A stretch of 64,000 nucleotides of DNA from SIG587 sp045544035 (GTDB taxonomy: Bacteria; Bacillota; Clostridia; Oscillospirales; Acutalibacteraceae). The stretch's first letter is position 1. Each line of letters opens with the position of its first letter. Of this stretch, positions 1 to 9,064 are shown one piece after another. A program made the position numbers and the translations under genes. The notes beneath the pieces were generated by a model, which did not search any database, was not told where the DNA came from, and saw nothing but the letters and a program-made list of their open reading frames with translations. The stretch is taken from NCBI GenBank assembly GCA_045544035.1, contig JAZPYE010000016.1:62001-126000 (forward strand), in the 5' to 3' direction.

Positions 1-569
1 AAGGGAATTTCCGCCATTTTGCAAACATCAGCCACGGCGGCAGTTTCCATATCGCAGGCAACGGCGCCATAATCATCACGAAGCTTATCGCGAAGTGCAG
101 CGTTGCTGACAAAGCAGTCACCCGTGGCAAAAATGCCCTCAAAAATTCCTAAAAAATGCTTTTTAAATTCGCTCAGCAAAAATTCATCGGCCTTTAAAAC
201 AGGGTCACAGTTTCTTCTTTTTTGGCAGGGCTCATAACCAATGGGGGTTAAATCAAAGTCGTGCTCAAAAAAGCCTGCACCAAGCACAAGCTCGCCCTTT
301 TTAACCTTTGAAATAGCGCCCGAAAAGCCAAAATTGAAAATGGCTTCGCAGTTTTTGAGCGCCAGCATTGTAGCACCTGCCGTGGCGGCAACCTTACCGA
401 TGCCCGTGTAGACAGAAAGCACCTGAATACCGTTTTCAAGAGTAAAACTATGGCAAAGCATACCTAGGTGTTTTTCCTCTTTTGGGCAATACTGCTTCGC
501 CGCCTCAATAAGCGGAAAATATTCCACATCATCGGCAACCAAAATTCCTACTTTTTTATAAACACTCAT
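1..569 (-). CDS. 5'-methylthioadenosine/S-adenosylhomocysteine nucleosidase family protein, C-terminus cut by window
   Basis: The N-terminal ~189 residues are visible; the 3' end lies beyond base 1. The family hydrolyses the glycosidic bond of MTA, SAH or related nucleosides in the cytoplasm, recycling purine and sulfur moieties. Visible motifs fit the PNP/UDP phosphorylase superfamily: TGIGKVAA near residue 56, FGFSGAI near 82, ATGDCFVSN near 151 and the DMETAAVADVC stretch near 176, which contains the Met-Glu pair that binds ribose. The ATG lies one base past the stop of the zinc-ribbon gene, so the two are probably co-transcribed. Exact substrate (MTA, SAH or futalosine) cannot be told from this part. 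Confidence 0.85.
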   Translation of the reverse strand, partial: MSVYKKVGILVADDVEYFPLIEAAKQYCPKEEKHLGMLCHSFTLENGIQVLSVYTGIGKVAATAGATMLALKNCEAIFNFGFSGAISKVKKGELVLGAGFFEHDFDLTPIGYEPCQKRRNCDPVLKADEFLLSEFKKHFLGIFEGIFATGDCFVSNAALRDKLRDDYGAVACDMETAAVADVCKMAEIP

Positions 570-570
570 A

Positions 571-957
571 TTATTCCCCGTGGGTTTCCTCATAAATCAG
601 TTTTTCACCGCAATAGTTGCAGAAAACCGAGGTTTTTTCAATGGCCATAGAGCATTTGGGGCAAATGCGCTTATTTTTAATCTGGGCAAGTTCCTTTTTT
701 GCCTCCTCAATTTCGGCAAGCTTTTCGGAAATATCAGCAGTGGCGGCCTTTAATTCCTCATTATCGGTGCCATTCTCGCTAATTACCTTGAAGGCCAGCT
801 TGCCAAGAGCATTGTAGGCCTTTTCAAGGCGGTTTTCCATTGTGGCAATGTCAAAGCGCTGTTTGCCGGCACTCACCACCTCACCTGTTTTTTTGCAGGC
901 TACATCAAAAACCTCTTTTGCCTTGTCAAAAATTTCATTGTCAAAAATGTTATCCAT
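571..957 (-). CDS. Zinc-ribbon protein of unknown function
   Basis: About 128 residues. The first ~95 residues are charged and probably helical. The C-terminus carries one zinc ribbon with paired CPKC and CNYC knuckles 14 residues apart. A GTG codon nine bases upstream is in frame, but it lies inside the AGGAG Shine-Dalgarno sequence, so ATG at 957 (MDNIFDNE) is the better start. Such helical-plus-ribbon proteins are common in Clostridia and have no assigned role. It has its own promoter at the end of hemZ and is followed at once by the nucleosidase gene. Confidence 0.75.
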   Translation of the reverse strand: MDNIFDNEIFDKAKEVFDVACKKTGEVVSAGKQRFDIATMENRLEKAYNALGKLAFKVISENGTDNEELKAATADISEKLAEIEEAKKELAQIKNKRICPKCSMAIEKTSVFCNYCGEKLIYEETHGE

Positions 958-981
958 TAAAAACACTCCTTCTTGTGTTTA

Positions 982-1010
982 ATTTTATCACAGTTTAGCA
1001 TTTGTTTCAA
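982..1010 (-). promoter_or_regulatory. Sigma-A-type promoter for the zinc-ribbon/nucleosidase pair
   Basis: On the minus strand, -35 TTGAAA (1005-1010) and -10 TAAAAT (982-987) are 17 bases apart. It abuts the hemZ stop codon, which suggests the two downstream genes can be transcribed separately from the recJ-hemZ operon. Confidence 0.55.
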
Positions 1011-1011
1011 G

Positions 1012-2475
1012 TCACCTGTGCTGATTATAAAACTCGATTATTCCGCTTTTCCTCATCATTAACTCATCATAACGAGAAATATATTCATAGGGGTACTTAA
1101 AATTAAAAATTCGGGAAATTTCAGGACCGCTTGGGCTTTTAAGCTTGGTTACAGCCGAAGCGCCTACACCCAAAATGGTGTGGGTTTCATCCATAATATA
1201 AACATTGTAAAGGCTCTCATAGCCTTTTTTGGCATAGCCCACGTTTTCGAGGTTGCCCACGGTTTTGCTCTGCCGATACATATAATATGGCAAAATGTCC
1301 TTTTCGGTTAAGGCTTTCCTTGCATATTCCACCATAGTTTCAGCAGTTTTGCCGCTCTTAGCTGTATGTAAAACACCCTGGGCCGTTAAATCAGATGCCC
1401 TTTTCATTGCAAGGGAATGCACCGTTATGCTCTCAGGGTCAAGAGAAATAAGCTTATTAACCGTTTCCTTAAAGCTTTCCACCGTATCGCCCGGCAGCCC
1501 TGCAATAAGGTCCATATTTATGTTATCAAAGCCCATTTGCCTTGCCAGATTAAAGGCATCCACCACCATTTTAGCTGTGTGATTTCGGCCAATGCTTTTA
1601 AGCACCTCATCGTTCATTGTTTGAGGATTTATGCTAATTCTTGAAATATTATGCTTTTTAAGAACGCCTAGCATCTCAGAATTTACGGTGTCGGGGCGAC
1701 CTGCCTCAACGGTAAATTCCAGAACATTTGATAAATCAAAATTCTCCTTCACAGCACAAAGAATTTCATCCATTTGGTGTGGGGCTATGCTTGTTGGGGT
1801 TCCACCGCCCATGTAAACGGTTTTAAGTTTTAAATTACACTGCTTAGCGATTTTTGCCGTTTGCTCAATTTCTTTGCACAAAAGTTTAACATAGTCGGGC
1901 ACAAGCTTTTTGGCCTGTGCAATAGAATGGGAAACAAAGGAACAGTAGACACACCTTGTGGGGCAAAACGGAATGGAAATGTAAAGACTAAACCAGTCTT
2001 TTTCCGATTTGTTTATAATTTCCTCTTCGGTGCCGAAGGTTTCTTCACAAAGGGAAATTTTGTTTTGTGAAACTGCCAGCTCGTTGCTAAAATATTTTAT
2101 TGTTTCCTCCTTGCCTTGTTTTCGGCAAAGATTTGCAAAAAGCTTGGCGGGGCGAACGCCCGTTAAAATGCCCCAACTTGATTTGTAACCTGTCACTTCA
2201 CAAAAACAGTTAAAAAGGCATTGTGCAAGCCTTAATTCCTTGGTTTTATCATCGCTTTGGAGGGGGATTTCCTCACTAAAGGTTGCGGTTTGGCCTCCAA
2301 AACAAAGCTCTGCGCTGCAAAGAAGGTTGTCCCCTGATTTTTTAATTTCGGCAAGGGCGCAGCTTTCCCCCGGCACTTTTTCGCTTACAATATTTATTTT
2401 TTCAAAGGGCAGAAAAATTCTGCACAGTTTTTCAAGTTCATACTTAAAATCGTTGCCTAAAAGAATAAGTTCCAT
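1012..2475 (-). CDS. hemZ: Coproporphyrinogen dehydrogenase-like radical SAM protein HemZ
   Basis: 487 residues, the usual size for Firmicutes HemZ, which is longer than HemN because of an N-terminal extension of ~165 residues. The radical-SAM cysteine motif CPTRCVYC (CX3CX2C) is near residue 170, followed by GGGTPT in the SAM-binding region. The family is linked to oxygen-independent decarboxylation of coproporphyrinogen III, but many HemZ and HemW relatives act as heme chaperones, so the catalytic role is not certain. No other heme gene is in the window. It lies two bases downstream of the MBL hydrolase gene in the recJ operon. Confidence 0.85.
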   Translation of the reverse strand: MELILLGNDFKYELEKLCRIFLPFEKINIVSEKVPGESCALAEIKKSGDNLLCSAELCFGGQTATFSEEIPLQSDDKTKELRLAQCLFNCFCEVTGYKSSWGILTGVRPAKLFANLCRKQGKEETIKYFSNELAVSQNKISLCEETFGTEEEIINKSEKDWFSLYISIPFCPTRCVYCSFVSHSIAQAKKLVPDYVKLLCKEIEQTAKIAKQCNLKLKTVYMGGGTPTSIAPHQMDEILCAVKENFDLSNVLEFTVEAGRPDTVNSEMLGVLKKHNISRISINPQTMNDEVLKSIGRNHTAKMVVDAFNLARQMGFDNINMDLIAGLPGDTVESFKETVNKLISLDPESITVHSLAMKRASDLTAQGVLHTAKSGKTAETMVEYARKALTEKDILPYYMYRQSKTVGNLENVGYAKKGYESLYNVYIMDETHTILGVGASAVTKLKSPSGPEISRIFNFKYPYEYISRYDELMMRKSGIIEFYNQHR

Positions 2476-2477
2476 TT

Positions 2478-3086
2478 TTAAACCCTGAGTAAATACATAT
2501 TTTGTCTTTTTTCCACTTCTAAGGTGGTTTCCTCACCATGTCCTGCAAGAATGGTGAAATCGCCTTTTAGGCCTTTAAGCCTTTTAAGTGAAGCCACCAT
2601 AGCATTCGCATCGCTTCGGGGGAAATCCGTGCGACCAATGGAGCCCTCAAAAAGGGTGTCACCCGTTAACAGAATATTTCCTGTTTTAAAACAGCTCGAG
2701 CCTTTTGTGTGCCCTGGGGTGTGGATAACCTCCAGCGTTATATCCCCCACCTTTATTTCATCTCCATCATCAAAGGTTTCATCGGGTGAAAAGGGCTCCA
2801 GATTCTGTCCAAAAAGGGCACAAAGGGTGAAATGAGGATACAAAAGGCATTCCTCATCACATTTATGAATAAGAATTTTAGCCCCTGTTTTTTCCCTTAC
2901 TAAAGCGGCATCCCTAATGTGGTCAAAGTGGCCGTGGGTTAAAACCACAGCTTTGTGCTCTATTCCCGAACGATTTAAAAGGGATTTGATTTCGGGGGTG
3001 AACTCATAAGGGTCAATGACCACAGCCGAGGAATCGGTTAAAAGAACATAGGTGTTGCAGTAGGTGGCAAATTTTTTAATTTCCAT
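2478..3086 (-). CDS. MBL-fold metallo-hydrolase (glyoxalase II-like)
   Basis: 202 residues. The metallo-beta-lactamase metal ligands are visible: THGHFDH near residue 50, HTPGHTKGSS near 132, GDTLF near 143 and GHGEET near 182. The short length and the missing C-terminal hydroxyacylglutathione domain put it in the YcbL/YqgX-type group of cytoplasmic thioester or lactone hydrolases rather than true GloB. Its start overlaps the end of dtd by 11 bases, so translation is probably coupled. Substrate unknown. Confidence 0.85.
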   Translation of the reverse strand: MEIKKFATYCNTYVLLTDSSAVVIDPYEFTPEIKSLLNRSGIEHKAVVLTHGHFDHIRDAALVREKTGAKILIHKCDEECLLYPHFTLCALFGQNLEPFSPDETFDDGDEIKVGDITLEVIHTPGHTKGSSCFKTGNILLTGDTLFEGSIGRTDFPRSDANAMVASLKRLKGLKGDFTILAGHGEETTLEVEKRQNMYLLRV

Positions 3087-3543
3087 TTTTCTTCACCCAA
3101 ATGTCGGTGTCGAGAATAATGGTTACGGGGCCATCCCCCTCCATTGACACCTGCATATCGGCGCCGAACTCCCCTGTCGCCACCTTTTTAACGCCGTTTT
3201 TTCGCAGTTCATCACAAAAAAGGTTATAAAGGTGCTCGGCTTCATTCGGCTCCATTGCGTGGGCAAATGAAGGGCGGTTGCCCTTTTTAGTGTCGGCACA
3301 AAGGGTGAAATTGGAAACCACCAGGGCCTCGCCGTTTATGTCAAGAAGTGATAAATTCATTTTATCATTTTCATCGGTGAAAACCCTAAGGTCGCTCACC
3401 TTTCTTGCCAAAAGAGTTGCCTCGGCTTCACTGTCAGCCTCGCTGGCGCCAAGGAGCACCAAAAAGCCCTTTTCAATTTTTCCTACAACTTTATTCTCCA
3501 CCGTAACTGCGGCAGAGTTTACACGCTGAATAATTGCTTTCAT
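3076..3543 (-). CDS. dtd: D-aminoacyl-tRNA deacylase
   Basis: 155 residues, close to the family length of about 150. It begins MKAIIQRV and carries the C-terminal GPVTI motif that, with the SxFTL stretch near residue 78 (seen here as SNFTL), forms the chiral-proofreading pocket across the dimer. It removes D-amino acids and glycine mischarged on tRNA. The order rel-dtd-MBL hydrolase is a well-known conserved arrangement in Firmicutes, which supports the call. Confidence 0.95.
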   Translation of the reverse strand: MKAIIQRVNSAAVTVENKVVGKIEKGFLVLLGASEADSEAEATLLARKVSDLRVFTDENDKMNLSLLDINGEALVVSNFTLCADTKKGNRPSFAHAMEPNEAEHLYNLFCDELRKNGVKKVATGEFGADMQVSMEGDGPVTIILDTDIWVKKNGN

Positions 3544-3557
3544 CTTAAAACTCCGTT

Positions 3558-5762
3558 TTACTGAGTCGTTCTGTCAACGCTGAACACACCATGAATTTTT
3601 TCAAGGCGGGAAATAATGTTTTTAAGGTGTTCAACGCTTTCGGCGCTAACCGTGATGTTAACAATGCAGTTGCCGTTTTTAACCTGGCGGGCATTGATGG
3701 CGTGAAGCGGAACCCTTAAATTATAAATAACAGTGGTAACATCCAGCAGCATTCCCTCACGGTCAACACCCATAATTTGAAGTGATGAGGTGAAATTATC
3801 CCTTTGACCCCCTGCCCAGTGGGCATTGAGCCAGCGGTCGGGCTCGGCGGCAAGGGATAAATCACTTGGCACATTATTGCAGTCTCTTTTGTGAATTGAA
3901 ACGCCGTGACCGCGGGTGATGAAGCCAACGATTTCATCTCCCGGCAGGGGTGTGCAGCATTTTGAAAATTTAATAAGGCAGTTGTCAATGCCCTCAACAA
4001 TAACACCATCGGAGGCTTTTGCCGTTTTAGGCTTAATAACGGCTGAGGCCACAATGGGAGCCTTAGCCTTTGACAGCTTATTAAATTCATCCTTAAGGCG
4101 GGGCATAATTTTAGAAAGGGTTACACCGCCATAGCCTATAGCTGCATAGAAATCCTCGATGTTATCCAGCTTTTGCTTTTTAAAGGCACTCTCCAGCAGT
4201 TCCAGCACCAAATCATCGGAAATATTAAGACCCCATTGTTTAAGCTCGCGTTCAAATTCGGCCTTTCCTGCCACAATGTTTTCAGGTCTCTTTTCCTTTT
4301 TAAACCAGCTTCTGATTTTGGATTTTGCCTGACCAGTAACGGCAATTTTCAGCCAATCACGGCTGGGGCCGCGGCCTGCCTGGTTAGATGTTAAAATTTC
4401 AATGATTTCACCCGTTTCAATAACGTGGTTAATGGGGACAATTTTTCCATCAACCTTAGCGCCCACCATTTTAATGCCAACGGCCGAGTGAATGGCAAAG
4501 GCAAAGTCAACAATGGTGGCACCCACAGGCAGGTTGATAACATCGCCTTTAGGGGTAACTGCAAAAACATCCTCAGGGGCTAAATCAACCTTAATGGTGC
4601 TTATAATATCGGTGGCGTCCTCTGATTCCTGCTGTGAATCAATAAGCTGGCGAACCCAGGCGAGGCGCTCCTCCATTTTTGTGTTATTTTCGGTTATGCC
4701 CTCTTTATATTTCCAGTGCGCCGCAATTCCGAACTCGGCAGTGTGGTGCATATCCCAGGTGCGAATTTGAATTTCAAAGGGCACACCCTCACGGGAAATA
4801 ACCGTTGTGTGAAGGGACTGATACATATTGGGCTTAGGGGTTGAAATATAGTCCTTAAAACGGTTAGGGATGGGCCTAAACATATCGTGCATAATGCCGA
4901 GAATATTATAGCAATCGGTGACCGTATTTGTTATGATGCGAATGGCATAGATATCATAAATTTCATCAAAATCCTTGCCCTGAACATACATTTTACGGTA
5001 AATTCCGTTAATGGACTTAACCCTGCCCTGAAAGGTAACACTGGCTCCCGAAAGGTTTTCCCCTAGGCGCTCCTCAACACGGGCACGAATTTCCTTGATG
5101 ATTTCTTCTCTTTCGTGCTTTTTAATTTTTAAAAGGTTTTCAATTTCTTCATAAGCCACAGGGTCAAGGTAGAAAAGGGCTCTGTCCTCAAGCTCCTCTT
5201 TAACAGCACGGATACCCAGCCTGTGTGCAATGGGGGCATAAACCTCCATTGTTTCAAGGGCAACATCCCTGCGTTTTTGCTCGGGCATTGCATCAAGCGT
5301 ACGCATATTGTGAAGGCGGTCGGCAAGTTTAATAACAATAACGCGAATGTCCTTAGCCATTGCAACAAGCATTTTTCTAAGGCTTTCGGCCTGCTGCTGC
5401 TCTTTGGTGGAAAAGAAAATTCGACCGATTTTGGTTACGCCATCTACAATTAGTGCAACCTCCTCACCGAAATTTTCCTTAATTTCCTCCACTGTTACCG
5501 GGGTGTCCTCAACAACATCGTGCAAAAGGGCGGCGGCAATGGACTGGCTATCCATTCCAAGGGAAATTATAATTTCGCAAACATGAAAAGGGTGATAATA
5601 ATATGCTTCACCTGAGGAGCGCATCTGTCCCTCATGGGCGTTAACACACCATTCAAAGGCGCGGCGAACAAGGGCATAGTCATAGCTTTTGCCCTCTTTT
5701 TCGGATGCTTTCATTTGATTTTCAAGGAGTTGATAGTTTTTCTCATAATCCTCTTTAAGCAT
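3558..5762 (-). CDS. rel: Bifunctional (p)ppGpp synthetase/hydrolase (RelA/SpoT family)
   Basis: 734 residues, the size of Bacillus Rel. The HD hydrolase domain shows HPFHV near residue 57 and HDVVEDT near 81. The synthetase domain shows RFKDYIS and YQSLHTT near residues 300-320. A TGS domain follows (VTPKGDVINLPVGAT, ~395-455), then the zinc-finger/CC region with CCTPLPGDEIVGF and HKRDC, and a C-terminal ACT/RRM domain. Both catalytic centres look intact, so it should make and degrade the alarmone in the stringent response. Its ATG overlaps the recJ stop by one base. Confidence 0.97.
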   Translation of the reverse strand: MLKEDYEKNYQLLENQMKASEKEGKSYDYALVRRAFEWCVNAHEGQMRSSGEAYYYHPFHVCEIIISLGMDSQSIAAALLHDVVEDTPVTVEEIKENFGEEVALIVDGVTKIGRIFFSTKEQQQAESLRKMLVAMAKDIRVIVIKLADRLHNMRTLDAMPEQKRRDVALETMEVYAPIAHRLGIRAVKEELEDRALFYLDPVAYEEIENLLKIKKHEREEIIKEIRARVEERLGENLSGASVTFQGRVKSINGIYRKMYVQGKDFDEIYDIYAIRIITNTVTDCYNILGIMHDMFRPIPNRFKDYISTPKPNMYQSLHTTVISREGVPFEIQIRTWDMHHTAEFGIAAHWKYKEGITENNTKMEERLAWVRQLIDSQQESEDATDIISTIKVDLAPEDVFAVTPKGDVINLPVGATIVDFAFAIHSAVGIKMVGAKVDGKIVPINHVIETGEIIEILTSNQAGRGPSRDWLKIAVTGQAKSKIRSWFKKEKRPENIVAGKAEFERELKQWGLNISDDLVLELLESAFKKQKLDNIEDFYAAIGYGGVTLSKIMPRLKDEFNKLSKAKAPIVASAVIKPKTAKASDGVIVEGIDNCLIKFSKCCTPLPGDEIVGFITRGHGVSIHKRDCNNVPSDLSLAAEPDRWLNAHWAGGQRDNFTSSLQIMGVDREGMLLDVTTVIYNLRVPLHAINARQVKNGNCIVNITVSAESVEHLKNIISRLEKIHGVFSVDRTTQ

Positions 5763-7783
5763 TATTTTTCACCCGCCTTTCTTAAAATTTGCGCATTCAT
5801 TAAATCGGTTTTAGGAGCGTTTTTTACGGTGTTCAGCCTTAAAACGCCATCGGTTTCACTACCACTTAAAAGGGATAACTCCAAAAGAGCATCAATTGCC
5901 ACCTGAGTTTTAAAGTGCGAAAGTGTTGGAAAAAGCTTTTGTTTAAGCTTTTCGGCTGAAATTGTGCCCTGCATAACGGTTTTGTAAACAATACCAACCT
6001 CATCACGGGTGGGATTTATAGGTGAAAAATCCGCCATTTCCCCGATTTTAAGTTCATCATAAAGCGCCTGACACCTAAAATATTCATCTTCTTTCAGGTC
6101 ACTTAAACGAATGCCCTTAACGAACACCGAAAGATTTTCTTCGCCGCCGAACAAATTTATATCAAGGGTCACGGCAAGGTTTAAGGTGTCACCCACGCTA
6201 AAGGGAAATTTATCCTCGGTTACGCCAAAAAGCAGGCACTGAAAAGAGGAGTTTTCCTTTGAAAAAAGAAGTCTTAAATGTTTGCCGTTTGCAATAGGTG
6301 TAATGCGGTTTAAGGTGACATTGCAAAGGGCAAAAACAGGCTGTGGATTTCCCATTCCAAAGGGTTCGAGCGCCTTTATGTTTTCGGCAAGGGAAATGCT
6401 AAGCGCCGCAGGGTTTAAACGGCAATCAAGTTCAAGTGTGGGAACTGCACAAGTAGAGCCTTCGGCAAACTCGTTAACCCTTTGCCTGAAAGCATCAATA
6501 TTTTCGGTTTTAAGGGTAACACCGCAGGCAAGGGCGTGACCGCCAAACTGCACCGTTAAATGGGATGCAAAATTAACAGCATCAAAAAGCTCGAAGCCAT
6601 TAAAACTCCTGCCCGAGCCAAATGCAAGGTCGTTTTCAACCGTTAAAACAATGGCAGGCTTGCCGTAAAACTCGCACAATTTTCCCGCAACGATGCCCAC
6701 AACGCCACTGTGCCAGTTTTCACCCTGCACAACAATTATCCTTTGGTGATTATACCCGTTATTTTCAATGATTTTCACCGCTTCGGCAAAAATCTTTCTT
6801 TCCTTTTCTTGTCTTGCACCGTTTTCCCTATCAAGGGTGTCGGAAACGGTGAGGGCCTCCTTAATATCCTCTGAAAGCAGTAGTTCAACTGCACGCTTTG
6901 CATCGCCCATTCGGCCTGCGGCATTGATTCGAGGCACCACCGAAAAGGCAATTTTTTCACTTGTCACAGCATCACGGCTAACCCCTGAAATTTGAAGCAG
7001 CGCCGAAATTCCCTTGCGAAGCTTATTTGAATATTTCAAAACCCTTAAGCACATTTTAACTGCGCTTCGGTTATCTCCAATGAGGGGCATAACATCGCCA
7101 ATGGTGCCAATGCCAACAAGGTCAGCATAGTAAGGCAGCAGCTGCTCGGCAGGTTTTTCCTCCATTGCGCAAACAAGCTTAAAGGCAACGGCAACACCGC
7201 AAATATTCTTAAAGGTTGAAGGGCAGTCCACACGGTGGGGGTCAACAACGGCTGCAGCATTTGGTAAAACTTCTTGGGGGAGATGGTGGTCGGTAACCAC
7301 AACGGTCATACCAAGAGAATTTGCAAGTTCTATTTCTTTAACGGCGGCAATACCGTTATCAACGGTTATGATTGTGTTAACACCCTTATCGTAAAGGGCT
7401 TTAACCGATTCCTCGTGCATTCCGTAGCCCTCTAAAATGCGATCGGGAATGTAATAAATAACCCTGGCTCCCCTGCCCCTTAAATAGTCAACAAGAAGCG
7501 CTGTGGCGGTAACGCCATCGCAGTCATAATCCCCATAAACTGCGATTAATTCATCATTTTCAATAGACTGATTTATAACTTGTGCAGCCTTTTCAATATC
7601 GGCAAGTTCTCTATAGTCCGAAATGTTCGGCTCATCGGATAAAAACTCTTCCAGAGCGGCGGCATCGGTGTAGCCACGGGAGGCGGCAATGAGGGCGGTG
7701 AAGGCATCAATATCGCATTCTTGAGCAAGACTTTTTGCAAGCTCCTTGTCGGTTTTTGCCAAAAGCCATCTTTTCATTGCCAT
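5762..7783 (-). CDS. recJ: Single-stranded-DNA-specific 5'-3' exonuclease RecJ
   Basis: About 673 residues. DHH-family motifs are present: GDYDCDGVTAT near residue 80 and TDHHLP near 153, with the DHHA1 motif GGHALACG further on. RecJ resects 5' ends in recombination and mismatch or base-excision repair. A GTG three codons upstream is in frame, but AGGCGGTGA, one base off the ideal Shine-Dalgarno, is eight bases from the ATG at 7783, so that start (MAMKRW) is preferred. It is the first gene of the recJ-rel-dtd-MBL-hemZ operon. Confidence 0.93.
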   Translation of the reverse strand: MAMKRWLLAKTDKELAKSLAQECDIDAFTALIAASRGYTDAAALEEFLSDEPNISDYRELADIEKAAQVINQSIENDELIAVYGDYDCDGVTATALLVDYLRGRGARVIYYIPDRILEGYGMHEESVKALYDKGVNTIITVDNGIAAVKEIELANSLGMTVVVTDHHLPQEVLPNAAAVVDPHRVDCPSTFKNICGVAVAFKLVCAMEEKPAEQLLPYYADLVGIGTIGDVMPLIGDNRSAVKMCLRVLKYSNKLRKGISALLQISGVSRDAVTSEKIAFSVVPRINAAGRMGDAKRAVELLLSEDIKEALTVSDTLDRENGARQEKERKIFAEAVKIIENNGYNHQRIIVVQGENWHSGVVGIVAGKLCEFYGKPAIVLTVENDLAFGSGRSFNGFELFDAVNFASHLTVQFGGHALACGVTLKTENIDAFRQRVNEFAEGSTCAVPTLELDCRLNPAALSISLAENIKALEPFGMGNPQPVFALCNVTLNRITPIANGKHLRLLFSKENSSFQCLLFGVTEDKFPFSVGDTLNLAVTLDINLFGGEENLSVFVKGIRLSDLKEDEYFRCQALYDELKIGEMADFSPINPTRDEVGIVYKTVMQGTISAEKLKQKLFPTLSHFKTQVAIDALLELSLLSGSETDGVLRLNTVKNAPKTDLMNAQILRKAGEK

Positions 7784-7820
7784 TTTCCTCACCGCCTTTT
7801 AAATATAATATATCATTTTA

Positions 7821-7849
7821 ATTTTACCACTAAACTAATATATTTGCAA
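7821..7849 (-). promoter_or_regulatory. Sigma-A-type promoter of the recJ-rel operon
   Basis: -35 TTGCAA (7844-7849) and -10 TAAAAT (7821-7826) are separated by 17 bases on the minus strand, about 40 bases upstream of the recJ start. Confidence 0.5.
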
Positions 7850-7850
7850 G

Positions 7851-7882
7851 AAAAAAAGCCGCAATCTCTTGCGGCTTTTAAA
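7851..7882 (-). terminator. Rho-independent terminator after serA
   Basis: An 11-bp perfect stem (AAAAGCCGCAA and its complement, 7854-7864 with 7869-7879) has a four-base loop and is followed on the minus strand by a run of T. It lies just past the serA stop. Confidence 0.85.
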
Positions 7883-7895
7883 AACTTAATTTTAA

Positions 7896-9059
7896 TTAGA
7901 TAAGGCGGACTCTGATAACGCCCTCAAGACCCTCAATAACCTTTGCAATGGCATCAAAATCGGCCTCACCAATGTCAAGCATTGTGTAGGCATTATCACC
8001 CTTGGATTTGTTAAGCAGGTTTTCAATGTTAATGTTGTATTTACCGATTTCACTGGTAATTGCGCTTAAGATATTGGGGATATTCTTGTGAATTACGCAA
8101 ATACGCTTAATACCGCTTCTGGGCATTGTGATTTCAGGCATATTAACGCTGTTAACAATATTGCCGTTTTCAATGTAATCAATAAGCTGGTCGGCTGCCA
8201 TTTTTGCACAGTTATCCTCAGATTCGGGGGTGGAAGCGCCAAGGTGAGGAATTGCAATAACACCATCTACGCAGAGCATTTCGTCAGTGGGGAAATCGGT
8301 AACATAAGCGGCAACCTTGCCCTCCTCAAGGGCAGCAATCATATCATCGGACTTAACTAAGTCTGCACGGGCAAAGTTAAGCACTCTAACGCCGTTTTTC
8401 ATTGCGGCAATGGCATTCTTATCGATAAAGCCCTTTGTGCTAGGAGTGAGGGGAACATGAATTGTGATGTAATCACAGTTCTCATAAATTTCCTGGAGGC
8501 TGTCAACGTGGATAGCGTTATGGGTGATGCTCCAAGCGGCTTTTACCGAAAGATAGGGGTCATAACCATAAACCTTCATACCAAGGGCATTAGCGGCATT
8601 GGCAACAAGTGCGCCGATAGCGCCAAGACCGATAATACCAAGCTTTTTACCACGGATTTCGGGGCCAACAAAGGCACCCTTACCCTTTTCAACCATTTTG
8701 CCAACCTCAGCGCCGTTGCCCTTTAAGGTTTTGGCCCACTCAATGGCAGGAATAACGCGGCGAGAGCAGATAAGCAGACCGCCGATAACAAGCTCTTTAA
8801 CAGCGTTAGCGTTAGCACCGGGGGTGTTGAAAACAACGATACCCTCGGCAGAGCAGCGCTCAATGGGAATGTTGTTTGTGCCAGCGCCTGCACGGGCAAT
8901 TGCCTTTAAGGTTTCGGGGAACTGGGTGTCGTGAAGAGCAGCCGAACGAACTATAGCGCCATCAGGATTAGCAATGCTATCACCAATAGCATATTGCTCC
9001 TTATCAAAAACATCAAGACCTGCGGCAGAAATTTTATTGTAAGTTAAAATATTGTACAT
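7896..9059 (-). CDS. serA: D-3-phosphoglycerate dehydrogenase
   Basis: 387 residues, the short SerA type: substrate and NAD-binding domains followed by a C-terminal ACT domain (~320-387). Visible are the Rossmann motif GLGAIG near residue 146, the NFARADLVK stretch with the catalytic Arg near 230, and the HLGAST catalytic His near 280. It oxidises 3-phosphoglycerate to 3-phosphohydroxypyruvate, the first step of serine synthesis. It lies five bases after serC, so the two consecutive pathway enzymes form an operon. The ACT domain suggests feedback control by serine, by family analogy. Confidence 0.95.
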   Translation of the reverse strand: MYNILTYNKISAAGLDVFDKEQYAIGDSIANPDGAIVRSAALHDTQFPETLKAIARAGAGTNNIPIERCSAEGIVVFNTPGANANAVKELVIGGLLICSRRVIPAIEWAKTLKGNGAEVGKMVEKGKGAFVGPEIRGKKLGIIGLGAIGALVANAANALGMKVYGYDPYLSVKAAWSITHNAIHVDSLQEIYENCDYITIHVPLTPSTKGFIDKNAIAAMKNGVRVLNFARADLVKSDDMIAALEEGKVAAYVTDFPTDEMLCVDGVIAIPHLGASTPESEDNCAKMAADQLIDYIENGNIVNSVNMPEITMPRSGIKRICVIHKNIPNILSAITSEIGKYNINIENLLNKSKGDNAYTMLDIGEADFDAIAKVIEGLEGVIRVRLI

Positions 9060-9064
9060 AAGCG